In this document: piece by piece, positions 25,016-36,764 of the stretch | Position numbering within the stretch: position 1 is the first letter of the stretch | Layout: each line of letters opens with the position of its first letter | Assembly: GCA_036346225.1 (NCBI GenBank) | Contig: JARFIW010001090.1 | Coordinates: 620,001-684,000, forward strand | Direction: 5' to 3' | From: Platerodrilus igneus | Lineage: Eukaryota; Arthropoda; Insecta; Coleoptera; Lycidae | Length of the DNA stretch: 64,000 bases | Position numbers and translations under genes: made by a program | The notes under the pieces: generated by a model | Seen by the model: the letters and a program-made list of their open reading frames with translations, nothing else | What the model was told of the DNA's origin: nothing | Databases searched by the model: none

Positions 25016-26199
25016 AGGATTTTTAAGAAAGAAGATGAACTCTCATGACCCTCATTCTCGATCACTTGCTATCTGAGGCGTTGGTGTTATTAAAATGATA
25101 TGTAATAAAGGATCGAATTGTATTTGGAAATTTTAAAAAGGTATTTATAACGCAAAACAATGCAATCGTCCAACTATCATAGTATACCATCGCTCAAGAG
25201 AACTAAGCCAAAACGACAGTAAACAACACTTGATTCCTAGTTTGTACTATATTTTACTTCTTCGATATTATTCAATTAAGGAAAATAAAGACAGAATATT
25301 TATTGTAATCAATGTTGTTAATATGTTTACATATAGTTGTTTGTTGGCTATACATTAGTATAATATAAATTATACTGCTTTAGTTGTTTAAAGCTAAATA
25401 TACATGTAAATATATACAAAAAAAGTATTAATATTGTAGATGTAGATTAAGAAAAAATATTTATTACTGCTATGTATGGAGAGGAAGCCGGCCCTAGTGC
25501 AGCGCCACCGCCACCGCCGCCGCCTTATAACGACACACCCCACCTAACCTCTAAGGTCATAACTGTCACTTTGACATATTCACCATCTTACCTATGACAC
25601 GTTGGCTATATTTGCTTATGTCATATAGGTAAAAAACACACAACGCTATGCTCTTGGCTACCTAAATTCGGCTACCTTTTCACGGTCACGATGATGTCAC
25701 AGTCTTATAAAAATAAAAAGCAAAGCAATACTATTCTAAAGCTTTATTTTAACATTAGATAAATAATATAATTTAATAACCTTTAACCAGCAAAGCATGG
25801 GCCCAATAAAACCTAATTTTAGTACCAGTTATGCACAGAAAACTGTCTTTCTGTTATATTTGTTCGGGGTAGTTTTAATTTTATCTAGTTCTATATGAAG
25901 TTTAAAATTCAAAACGATGCCCATGTCTTCTATCTCCTTTCCTAGCCACTAATTGGATACATAGAGACTGCCGAGATTCTTGAATTGCAAAATGTATTGA
26001 AATTGGTTTCTATGCATAGTCTTGATTCCATATACAACCAGATCCGTTTCTTCATGTAATTTTTGCAACTTTTGGCAATCTTTTAATCGCGGCTCTCCAA
26101 CTGTCCTGCATACGTATCTTGCTGGTTTGATCTACTTTCTCTTGTTGGCACTGGAGGTAATCCTGATTCTCCCACACACTATTGTGTAGTTGAATGTCC

Positions 26200-26880
26200 A
26201 TCACTTTTAGGAACCCTTATAGGTTGTAAGAGCATCGGTTTTAAATGATCCGAAAGGTTCTTTACAAGGGAAACATACAATGATTAGTGGAATCCCTTTA
26301 TGTGTGGTGTACGCCAAGGTTACAAATCCCGTCTTCCTTGGTTCGTATATGTCAATTGCCATTTTGATAAATACGTTCTAAGAAAAACCTTTTAAATAGT
26401 ATACCAATTTAGTACCATCGTTTCCGCAAGAATGCCCACATAACTAAAAGTCTTTCTAACTAACCACAAATGCTATAGCTCATAAAACCCAGATGTAACT
26501 AAATCGGTTCACCGGCACAAAATGATCCTTTATGTCTTCCTCATTTCTCCGAATAACATGTTTTTTGGTCTAATGCATCTTTGTATTGTTCTCCTATCAC
26601 AGAAGTTTTTCCATATAGTCCAACTTTCGCCTTTTTGCATTCACTTCCTCTAATTCCAGCTGTCTTTTCCTCCCACTTAAAGCGTGTGGCGTGCATAATG
26701 AGGCAATTTCTTTTAGCATAAACGGATAGAGTTTGTTACCCATATTTACGCGTTGTCTTAAAACCTCGGGGCCAATGTTAGGTGTATTAATCAACCCCGG
26801 TTCCAGAATGATTATCTTTTGGGGCTTGTAGAATATGCTGCTGGAGATTGTATAAAATATGTATTACCTGCTTTAATGTA
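26200..26880 (-). pseudogene. Unidentified decayed reading frame(s)
   Basis: Two stretches look coding. The first (about 26880 to 26597) encodes roughly 90 residues with LYPFMLKEIASLC, HALSGRKRQLELEE and AKRRKLDYMEKLL, that is a helical, Lys/Arg/Glu-rich end before a stop. The second (26361 to about 26210) reads MAIDIYEPRKTGFV followed by a THKGIPLIIVCFPC block. They are in different frames and separated by stops. Composition and the repeated KR/E helices resemble short proteins often seen with DNA transposons, but I cannot name a family. It could also be a decayed host exon. Confidence 0.3.
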
Positions 26881-28755
26881 GCACCTTGTGTAAGATTTTT
26901 ACTTAATCCTGGCTGTCTCCTTCCTCTACTATCTCCAAGTAATTTACAGATAAACAGTTAAAACTAATATCCGAAAGTGCATACTTGATCGATTTTCCCT
27001 TTCTTCTCATTTTTGGACAACTTAATTTGCAAACCAGTCAACTTTTGTATTGCTGTTCCCCCAATATACGTACTGCAGTAGGTTATTATACACTAAACAA
27101 CAGCTATTTTGTAGCTTGTGCAACAGCTTAATCTACATTTTGGTAAGCGACACAGAGTACAATGGCGCCTTTAGGAAGTATAACTTACATTCTCTCAATA
27201 AGACTACACAGCCTTTAGGGGATTATTGACATAATTTTCAGTTGTGTAGTTGTATATTGTTGCTTCCAATAGTGTACTATAATGTCCTTTAGCCAAAGTA
27301 GACGCAAATGTTGTAACAGTTTTTTTGAGCACTGCAGAGCACCAATAAATTATCAGTTGTATACATCTTTTGTCTAGTCCATTAAACCAGTAAACATCGT
27401 CAATTAAATAAAAATCCGTATTGGAATCATGTGGTCTAACCGCAATACAGAGATGCTAGTTTGGCTGCTAACATCAGGCGTTAATTATTAGTATAAATAT
27501 TTCAAGGCCAAACAGCTTTCCTATTTCGTGCACAATGTGTCAACGATCACTTTAGCTAGAACACTTGGCACGAAGATATCCTGGGGAACCTGTAGGTTCT
27601 AGCAAGTAATTTGCGTGTGGCTTTACGCTGTAGTGGAGCTCAAGTATAATGAACACTTGGCTTAGTGCTTTCTAATAATGGTAAGCAATTATTTACTAGA
27701 CAGACTAAATAATTCTGTTGTAGCGCTCCTTTTATACACTCCTATAATTATTCTTTTAAGTATTTCTCTTACAAATACTTTTGCATATTTTTATAAATAC
27801 CCTTTAAATAATCTTTTTGTATATTCGTTTGAAAACTCCTTCGTATATTCCTTGTTAGAATGATTCCGTTTTGTCTGGTTTTATAAAAATTAGGCCGTTT
27901 AAATGTTGTGTTTCAAGATGATATAGATCCTTTCTTTGCATTTACGATTATCGAGTTTATAGTTCAATTACTTTAACGTAGCGATACGAAAATATTGGTC
28001 TAGCATGACCGTCCTTCAACTTTACTATGATAGTTGGATTTAATGAAATGTTCTGCGATGAAAGTATGTTTTAAATTTTAAGGAAATGTTCTGCTAAGTG
28101 GATAGCAATTTTATGGTTTGAATCTAACGTCCGATATTTAATAATAATGGTCTTTTTGAAATTGTTAGTATGAATTTACAAGTAACTATGTGGACAACTA
28201 CATAATGATAATTATTTTGGTAACGATCTACATATAGTAGTACATCAAAGTTTTGGATATTTGTGATATCCATTGTAATGGATTTTGGTTTGTCCCGTTG
28301 GTGCGTATAGGAAAAACGCTTTAAGCTCATATGGTACAAGTACAAGAATCACGCAGCTGATTATTTGCAATACTACACGTGGAAGCGACGTCAATTGTTT
28401 GTCCAAGGACCGTATGTATAAACACCTGTTCTAACATGATGTAGCGCCATCATACAAACAACACCTGTTGAAACGAGGTAAGAAATTTGTATTATTCTTA
28501 CATCACGTCTACACTTGGCGAACTTTGATACAAGGCTGCACCAGAAAATAACTTTAGGATGACCTATTACCATTAATTTGTTTAACAAACTAGAAAGGTC
28601 TTTGATGAAATTTATTTGCCAATATATATGCAGTGCATTAACAATTATTATTATTAATGAAATTAAGCAAATCCATAGAGTTCTGATTAAAGTTTCATTT
28701 ATGCATAATTTTAATTACAGCTGTTGAACATTAAATTATTAGACAATCTAGATAT

Positions 28756-28760
<5 letters not shown>

Positions 28761-28798
<38 letters not shown>
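28761..28798 (+). repeat. (TA)n microsatellite
   Basis: Nineteen TA units, about 430 bp before the left end of the Polinton repeat region. Confidence 0.97.
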
Positions 28799-28802
<4 letters not shown>

Positions 28803-29228
28803 GAATAGCAGATCTGGCATTTTTGGTATAGATTTGAGTTAATTTTTGTAGTAAAAGAAACGCTTAAAGTTTTTGATATTTCTTTCGAATTCATAGTTCT
28901 ACCTCAGGGTAGATAAAATTATATTATCCTTTTTAAACGAAAATTTTATACATGCAATTTTTTTATGAAGAAACAACTTTTAATTAAAGAATCAACATTT
29001 AATTCTCTTAATTAATTGTTTTATTTTGAACAAGTGAGATCAGAAACAGTGTAACCAGGTCAATGAACAAAGGCATAAATACCTTTGAGGTAATGATAAT
29101 GGTAACTCCGATTTAACGAAGAAGCTTTAATTGCTCTTTCAGAATATGAAGCCTAATATTTGTGTTCATAAAATTGTGTGCATAATTAATCTTTTCAGTT
29201 TTATTATGAGGTAGCAAGAGTATACCTC

Positions 29229-29770
29229 AGTAGTATAACTATGGAGAAGCTGAGACAGCCCTTTTTAAAGGGTCATAAATATCTTGTAAAGGGTGTGTGT
29301 ATTATGGAAAAGAGAAGTATGTATGTGTGAAGGTCATGTATGTGTAGGTGTGTGTGTGTGTGTGTTAGTATTAGTTAGGTTTGAGGATAACAATAGTATG
29401 GCTATGGAGAAGCTGGCCGGCCCTTTTTAAAAGGATCATAAATATCTTGTAAAGGGTGTGCGTATTATATAAAAGAGAGGTATGTATGTGCAGGTGTGTG
29501 CGAGTAGTATAACTATGGAGAAGCTGCGACAGCCCTTTTTAAAGGGTCATAAATATCTTGTAAAGGGTGTGTGTATTATGGAAAAGAGAAGTATGTATGT
29601 GTGAAGGTCATGTATGTGTAGGTGTGTGTGTGTGTTAGTATTAGTTAGGTTTGAGGATAACAATAGTATGGCTATGGAGAAGCTGGCCAGCCCTTTTTAA
29701 AAGGATCATAAATATCTTGTAAAGGGTGTGCGTATTATATAAAAGAGAGGTATGTATGTGCAGGTGTGTG
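29229..29770 (+). repeat. Tandem array at Polinton left end, 274-bp period
   Basis: Two 274-bp units start at 29229 and 29503 with AGTAGTATAACTATGGAG. Each contains two related halves: the second half starts TAGTATGGCTATGGAGAAGC and shares CCCTTTTTAAA, CATAAATATCTTGTAAAGGG and (GT)n stretches. The block probably derives from the terminal repeat of the element. Confidence 0.85.
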
Positions 29771-30114
29771 CGTGTAGGGTGTAGGGTATGTATGGTTTGT
29801 CGGTGAAGTTAATGTGGAAGTCGCGCCGCCCTCATGATAAAAGTGTGTGTAGATATCGATCGGTGGGGGTGTGTGTCGGTGTTGTTGTTGTTTTATTTTC
29901 GAAAAGAAAGGTATGTATCGTTATGTGTATAGGTGTGTAGGGGGGCGTGCGTGTTTTAGTCTAAGACGAAATATCGTAAGGGGCGCGCAAGTGGTGCAAA
30001 CGTGTTTTTGTTTTAAGAGCGTGTTTTCGGGGGGGGGGGTCGCGTTCGAGAATAAGTCTGGGTAAATAACCGCAAGGGTTTTTTTTTATTACAGGTGTCG
30101 ATAAGAAAAAATTG

Positions 30115-30168
30115 CGATGGCCCTTTAAAAGGGCTGGCTCAGCTTCTCCATAGCTATACTACTGACGT
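30115..30168 (-). repeat. Inverted copy of the left-end repeat unit
   Basis: Read on the minus strand it gives CAGTAGTATAGCTATGGAG and then AAGCTGAGCCAGCCC, the same start as the array units at 29229. It includes a perfect palindrome GCCCTTTTAAAGGGC-type core (GGGC/GCCC flanking CTTTTAAAG). Together with the array it forms a large imperfect hairpin. Confidence 0.8.
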
Positions 30169-30273
30169 AATCGTATTTTTGCTCAAGATGGTTCGATCGA
30201 TGACGTGTGCGTGTATTTTTTGCCCTCCGAGAGAGAAGATGATGAAAGTGCGCTATTTAATTCGTATACAAAT

Positions 30274-30533
30274 ACGGGGTCACGATTATCTCATCGGACA
30301 CACGTGCAAGACGTTTCAAGTAATCTTTTAATAATTTGAAAATGTTACGCTCGATGTGTCGTAGGCAATTATGATGAAGTATTTAAAATAACGCAGAGAT
30401 TTCAGATCGTCGGGCAAGAAAAAAAAACGGGGTCACGATTATCTCATCGGACACGTGCAAGACGTTTTAAGTAATCTTTTAATAATTTGAAAAATGTTAC
30501 GCTCGATATGTCGTAGACAATTATGATGAAGTA
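30274..30533 (+). repeat. 108-bp direct repeat in Polinton leader
   Basis: Bases 30274-30381 and 30427-30533 are nearly identical, starting ACGGGGTCACGATTATCTCA and ending ATGATGAAGTA. They differ by a few substitutions and a two-base gap. No ORF is conserved; a regulatory or replication role is possible. Confidence 0.9.
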
Positions 30534-31134
30534 TAAGGAGAATACGGCTGGGCGTTTGTATCGCGTTTTTTTAATGAGAAAATATGAAGGTGTATATTGA
30601 ATTGTTCGATAATGTAATTGTTTCGGTATAAATGGTTCGATGACGTGTGTATCGTTGCTGAAAAATAAAAAAAGTTCTTCCTTAATTTTGTGTGCATTAT
30701 ATGAACCAAAGCATATACGATGACAAAATCGTATTTTTGCCGAGAAATAAAAAGTGGTCGTAAATTTTGTATAGTATACATTCATTGTATGAAGCGGAAG
30801 TTAAAATATAAATGATCGAGTATGTTTGTATAATTATTTTTTATTATCGAAGTCGGGGAATCGCTTTTGATTAAAACATTGTATGCATAAAAGATAGCTT
30901 CTTGGAACGCGTTAAGAAAATACTGTAGTTCATGATTACATCATTCGTGAGTAAGTTTTAATTTCAGTACACATCGTTTTGAATCATTAATTATATAGGA
31001 ACCCATTATTTTTAACAAATATGGGTTTATAAATCCTAGAAATATAGACGATTGAAATTTTTATATTCTTTATCAATGCCGAGTCGGGGAAAATGTCTTA
31101 GTTACTTACATCTTTGAATAAAAAATATGCATCA

Positions 31135-31398
31135 TTAATTTTTATGCGATTTCAATATCCGCATAATAAAAGATGACGTTTTAATTTGAATGAGCGCTTT
31201 TTTTGTCCAGACAAGGGCAATGCTATTTAATTCTAATGAATTGCTATCGTTAATGTCATAATCGTGTATGTGCTTGGGATCGCAAATTAGATGCGTAATA
31301 AATTGTACGTTATTCGGAGCGATATAAATAGAGGGTCCCTTGTAAGGATTTTTATCTTGTAAAATATAAGTTTGAGAGTCGTACAACGTGTTTGTCAT
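31135..31398 (-). CDS. Small Polinton-associated protein, 87 aa, unknown function
   Basis: An undamaged ATG-to-stop frame of 87 codons. It points away from the plus-strand gene starting at 31485, leaving an 86-bp gap that would act as a shared promoter. It is rich in Ile, Asn and Lys, with a DKNPYKGPSIYIAPNN segment and a basic C-terminal end. No signal peptide, membrane segment or known domain is visible. Being intact among broken genes supports it as a real gene, but a short frame in AT-rich DNA can persist by chance. Confidence 0.45.
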   Translation of the reverse strand: MTNTLYDSQTYILQDKNPYKGPSIYIAPNNVQFITHLICDPKHIHDYDINDSNSLELNSIALVWTKKALIQIKTSSFIMRILKSHKN

Positions 31399-31484
31399 CG
31401 TGCAGCTTGCATTAAAAAACAGGTAATAATTGTAAATATATTTTTTAACTTTATGTAATTATATTCGTAATTAGAAAATAAAAT

Positions 31485-32024
31485 ATGGAGTTAATTAAAA
31501 AAATCAATTCAGTAAGCCGCATCGATAGGAAGAAGACCGTAAAAGTCAAAGATCTCGAGCTACAGCGCCCTTATCAGGTTTTAAGCATCAAATCTCTTCA
31601 GTCAAAAAAGAATTCTCGGCTCATTCTCGTCGAATTAGAAGAATGCGTTGTGTTCCTTCCGCAGAGAATCGCGGACGTAATTAGCGACAAAGATATCGAG
31701 GAGCTGAATAAACAGGAATGCCTTTGTTTGCACTACCTAGGATCGTTCGAAGTTGGTTAGTATTTAATTTTTTAATTTTTTATTAAAAAAACTAATACGA
31801 AATTCGTTTATTTTAAAGGTAAACCTAATCCTGCTGCGAGCATTTCCTTCTGCTGCATGGGCGAAAAACAAAGGATCCATCATCGGCCCTCACGGATCCT
31901 CCCAAGGAAAATCAAGAACGGCAAGAGCAAAAAAGCCATCCGTATCGTCATCACACTAGAATACCTACACCTATACATGGTAATTAATTTTATAATTTTA
32001 GTATTTTTACATCTTGATTTTTAA
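31485..32024 (+). CDS. Small conserved Polinton protein, probably spliced (exons 31485-31755, 31819-32024)
   Basis: An ATG at 31485 opens 91 codons (MELIKKINSVSRIDRKKTVK...). I recall similar ~100-residue proteins in insect Polinton-like loci; their function is unknown to me. The unspliced frame stops at 31760 right after a LGSFEVG motif. A good donor (G|GTTAGT at 31756) and acceptor (TTTTAAAG| at 31818) would remove 63 nt and continue the frame as VGKPNPAASISF. Exon 2 is then open to about 32024, although its later part is Lys/Arg-rich and does not look conserved, so a frame slip there is possible. The intron is inferred from splice signals and frame only. Confidence 0.6.
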
Positions 32025-32031
32025 AGTTATG

Positions 32032-32638
32032 AGTATTGAATATAGAATTAGATCAGCAACCCATTACAATCGTGATATGCTAATTGCGGATTATCCACAT
32101 AATTTTATAGAATCGCATGCAAGGAATTGCCTGCTTATTTAAAAGACTTTAAATATCGGGACGGTTTTTGATTGGGTCTCGAGCCCTTTTTCTATTTTGC
32201 ATGCAGTTTAATTTGTTCGACAATTTAACGTGCTTAGAAGATTCGTATTCTAACACAATAGCGTTTTGCTTCACCGACGTGTCTCGTATGAAAGAAAAGT
32301 TTTTTAATTTATGTAATTACGACCAAAAGGCATTTTATAATATTAGCGAAAGCATCTCGGCCGGTATTAGGTTATTTAGATTTGTAGATCAATCTGCCGT
32401 ATCGCCATTAAAAACAGTGTTTAATTTTCAGTATAAATGTGAAAGTGACATTTTCTTTTATGCAACTCTAAGAACCGATTGCCTATACGTGGACTTAAAA
32501 AATAGAGAATTCGTGTTTTCAACTGAATTTATTAATTCTTTGTTGATTTGTAGAAAACCCTCCGCATGCGCTTGCATGAAATCGGCGATTTATTTGTCTA
32601 TAGTAAATGTGTTAGAACGACAGATGTATTTTCTATAA
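32032..32638 (+). pseudogene. Polinton-associated conserved hypothetical protein, broken
   Basis: An ATG near 32031 starts MSIEYRIRSATHYNRDM, with a DYPHNFIESH block. The frame is lost near 32140 but the protein continues in another frame from about 32170 as a 150-residue stretch with IAFCFTDVSRMKEKFFNLC and a Cys-rich end (ICRKPSACACMKSAIYL). I infer one gene of about 200 codons with a small indel. It lies directly upstream of the polymerase. I recall proteins of this type next to, or fused with, the N-terminal region of such polymerases, but no function is known to me. Confidence 0.5.
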
Positions 32639-32699
32639 AATCATCTAAAATTACAGATTCAGAAAAATATGCTATAGACTTATCCTTTTGTATAAGATT

Positions 32700-35600
32700 T
32701 TAAACTCGTACAACTTGTTAGAATAAAACGGAAACTGCATGCCGAATTAGAAGCCATTTTATGGTCCTGCGATTTATCGCCCAAAGACGATACGCCAAAC
32801 GTATTAGTAAAATTGCACGGCTCAAAATACAGAAAGTTGGCATTGAAATACGAAAAAAAATGTTAACTAAGAGAAAATCGAAGCGGACGCGGGCGTTTCG
32901 ATGTGTTGTGATCAGATGCTACAGTTGTATCGAAAAGTGCACGCAATTTTAACGAAATGTCGTAAAACTAAAGTATTTCGCAATTGGGTTCGAATATTAA
33001 AATCACACATTCACAACACCGAATCGATTTTAAGAACGGTGAAACAAACTTCTTCGCTCTCGGCTAGTTATCTGAATCTATTCGAAAATCTTCTATGCCA
33101 TATGAAAAGATATAAAATGCTATTTAAAATCTATTAAAAAACTACTGCGGCAGAATGTTCCTAAACAATGGATGTATTCTCGGAGCACGCCTCGACATTC
33201 TGAATTGGTTTGGAAGCCAATCGTGTCTGCGTTTAAATCGAGAATTCAAACAGCTTAAATTATTAATGTTGCACATAAAGATCTTAATTTATTTATCGAA
33301 GATTGTAAAAAACTAATTTTGTCCAAATTGTATACGATTTTTAAAAATCACTCGGTAAACCTTAAAATTAATGTCGTGTTAGCGTGCGATTTTTTCAAAT
33401 TTTCCGTCGCGCGTAACGAAAATGAGTTTCAAACTAGGTATTTTTCGACGCCCAACTTTTAATCTGTTTCGGCAATTTAGAGAAGTTTAACGAGTGGTTT
33501 GCGTGCAATATCGCAACACGCTTGTTGGATAAAATAGAGAACGACGCAATGCATGGGTCAGGATTCACGCTATCCGAAATATTATTTCTAAATGTTAATA
33601 TTAATAAATGCTATGATATGTTTCACGCGAGTTGTTTCATGTCTCTTCCTATCGCAATTCAAAACAAAATGGCCTGTTTAAACATTAGAAACAATGATTT
33701 TTCATGCTTTTATTGGAGCGTTTTAGCCGGAATAATTAAGCCTACAGCAGGTAAGCATGCTAATCGCACAACTTCGTATCCGCATTTTGCAGAAATTTTT
33801 AATATGAAAAATTTCGTCAGCCCCATGCCTATATCGGATATATCGAAATTCGAAAAGCAGAATGATATTTCTGTAAATGTTTTTGCTCTTATTTTAAAAC
33901 GCGCTCGATACATCGTAACACCGGTACAATTAACTAGCCAAAAACGAGATAAACACGTTAATCTGTTGATTGTTGAAGATGCGTATATCGACGAGTCGTC
34001 AAAATTTAATTCTGACGACGGCGAAGACGTCAACGGCGACGACGACGACGACGACGGCGGCGACTAGGCCGATAAAGTTGGAAAAAGTTTGGAAGAATTA
34101 AAAAAAAATATTAAAGATTATAAACGGGGCCGTTAGATATCATTATTGTCTTATAAAAAATTTAGCCTCACTTGTGAGAGGCCAATTAACTAAACATACG
34201 GGCCACTTTTACGTATGCGATAGATGTCTCTCCTATTTTTACGATCGCAAACGTCTCGATGTCCACGAGCAAGTATGCGAAAAACTTAACGAGTGTCGTG
34301 TTATTTTACCTTCCGAAAAAAACAAATATTTACAATTTAAAGATTTTAGGTATAAAATACCTGTGCCGATGGCGGTTTATTCCGACATAGAATGCCTTAT
34401 TAAAAAAACCGATCGAGCTTCCGAATCAGAACGCACTTTCAAATACCAGGAACATATTCCGTTTTCAATAGGATATTATTTTTATAGTGGATATGACGAA
34501 TCTCTTTCATATTACAGCTCATACACAGGCACAGACTGCATTTCTTGGTTTGTGCGACAATTAAAACATATTGCCATATGTTATGGGAGCGCATTTTTAA
34601 AAACGAGCCTGCTACGTCCTCTATAGATGCCTCGACGGCAAAAACGTGCTTTATTTGCGAGGTCGATTTCTTGCCGGACGACGAAAAGGTTATCGATCAC
34701 GATCACATGAATGGTTCTGTAAGAGGTGTTGCGCATAGCAGCTGTAATTTAAATTTTAGGTTATTTCAATTATTCCCGTAGTCTATCATAATTTGAGCAA
34801 TTATGATGCTCATTTTATTATTAAAGAGCTTGCTAACGCTTTCGAAGGCCCCATGAATATAATACCCTTGAATAATGAAAATACATAACATTTTCTAAAA
34901 ATACAACGACGCAAATGTGACGTTCAGATTCATAGATTCCTTTCGCTTTATGGCAATGTCATTGGAAAAATTAGCATGCGAGTTGTCTTTCGATGACTTT
35001 AAAGTTTTAAAAAGGAATTTAGTTCACTAAATCCGGATCGCATTAAATTGCTAATGCGCAAGGGTATTTTTCCTACGAGTATTTGGATGACATTTTGAAA
35101 TTAAGCGAAGAAAATCTTCCTCCTATAGAATGTTTTTATAGCAATCTTAATGAATCACATATTGAAGAATCGGAATATATTCATGCGCAAACCGTATGGA
35201 GCACTTTTAAATGCAAAAATTTAGGCGACTACGCGGACCTATATTTAAAATGCGACATTCTTTTACTTTGCGATATATTCCAAGACTTTAGAAAAATTGT
35301 CTTGAAACATACAAATTGGATCCCTTAAATTTTGTGACTTTGGCGAGCTACTCGTGGTCTAGCATGTTATTATATACTAAAATCAGGCTAGAACTAATTT
35401 GTGACGTCGACATGTTTTAATGATCGAAAGAGGCATTCGGGGGCCTTACTCAAGTCGTAAAACGATATGTGGAATCCAATAATAAATATTATCCCCCAAC
35501 GCATGATCCATCCAAGCCGAATAAATTTTTATTTTACGGAGATATTAATAATCTCTATGGTCATGCCGAATCTTGCTATTTGCCTTACGGGGATTTCAAA

Positions 35601-36764
35601 TGGCTAACGCCTGAAGAAATATTAAAATTTAATGTTACAACGGTGAGCATTACGAGCGATAAAGGTTATATTATTGAATGCGACTTGGAATTTCCTACGG
35701 ACATTCACGACGCTCAGAAAGAGTTGCCGATGTGCCCAGAACAGGGCACGCCTCCGGGCTCGAAATTTTCAAAATTAATGTGCACTCTCACGAAAAAGTG
35801 CAACTACGTTGTGCATTACAGAAATCTCCAGGTTTATTTATCTGCGGGCGTAGTTATGACGCGCGTTCATAAGGTTTTAGAATTCGGTCAGTCTCCTTGG
35901 TTGAGACCGTTTGTCGAATTAAATACAAGAATGCGCACGGACGCTAAAACGGAATTTGCACAAAATCTATATAAATTTGCAAACAATTCCATTTTTGGTA
36001 AAACAATGGAGAATGTTAGGAAAAGACGTGTCATAAAATTAGTGACTCATTGGAGCGGTCGGTATGGCGCTCTATCTTTAATTTCAAACCAAATTTCCAT
36101 TCGGCGACGATTTTGACAAAAATCTGGTCGCGATTGAATTGAGCAAAACAGAGATAGAGTTCAACAAACCTATCTACATAGGTATGGCCATCTTAGAATT
36201 ATCAAAAATTGAATTATATGATTTTCACTACAATTTCATGAAGGCAAAATTTGCAAATAATTGCGAATTATGCTACATGGACACCGACAGCCTTTTGTAT
36301 AGTGTGACGTGCAATGATTTCTATGAAGAGTGTATAAAGACGAATCTAGAAAAATTTGATACGAGCGCTTATGATCCCGATAACATCTATAAAATTCCTT
36401 TAATTAATAAAAAGTCATTGGTCTTATGAAAGGCGAAACTAGAGGCCGTATTTTAACGCACTTTGTAGGCCTTCGATCGAAAATGTACTCTTTAAAAATA
36501 GAAGGCCGTGAGATAATAAAGAAGGCTAAGGGTGTTAAAAAGTACATTATCGATCGGCAAATCTGTTTCGATCACTATCTCGATACGTTACGAAATAAAG
36601 TAGTCATAGAACGAGACCAAAATAGCATACGATCATATTTGCATAAGGTATATTCCATACGTCAGACGAAAATTGCTTTAAGTTATCAAGATGATAAAAG
36701 ATACATTTTGTCTAACGGAATAGATACTTTGCCTCATGGGCACTATCTAATAAAGGACCTTTGA
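32700..36764 (+). pseudogene. Protein-primed-type family B DNA polymerase with endonuclease VII domain, decayed
   Basis: Replicates the element's DNA. From 32700 to 33520 the helical N-terminal region is scattered over three frames. At 33522-34067 is the domain with the NDFSCFYWSVLAGI motif, ending in an Asp tract. A C2H2-like finger (CDRCLSYF) follows at about 34210. Exonuclease motif Exo I (YSDIE) is near 34378. An endonuclease VII/HNH segment (CFICEVDF, IDHDHMNG, SSCNLNFR) lies at 34640-34760. Exo II (YHNLSNYDAHF) is near 34790, and DYADLYLKCDILLL near 35230. Polymerase motif A (DINNLYG) is near 35540, motif B (KFANNSIFGKTMENVRKR) near 35975, and motif C (YMDTDS) near 36275. The thumb region ends at 36764. 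At least seven frame breaks or stops interrupt it. All catalytic acidic residues I can see are retained. Confidence 0.9.

Larger units (their letters stand above)
24283..29228. other. AT-rich stretch, no recognised intact gene
   Basis: Contains a CA/CG microsatellite (24909-25015), a short GCC-rich run near 25500-25525, an unidentified decayed reading frame on the minus strand (26200-26880) and a (TA)n tract (28761-28798). Nothing else is recognisable. Confidence 0.5.

Noticed and set aside
24880..25065. 61-codon minus-strand frame rich in Cys, Arg, Ala and Val
   Set aside because: It is the translation of the CA/CG microsatellite.
29229..29770. Possible CRISPR-like repeat array
   Set aside because: Units are 274 bp in direct tandem with no short spacers, within a eukaryotic mobile element.
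33710..34033. 107-codon minus-strand frame inside the polymerase
   Set aside because: Antisense of the conserved polymerase domain; no independent signal.
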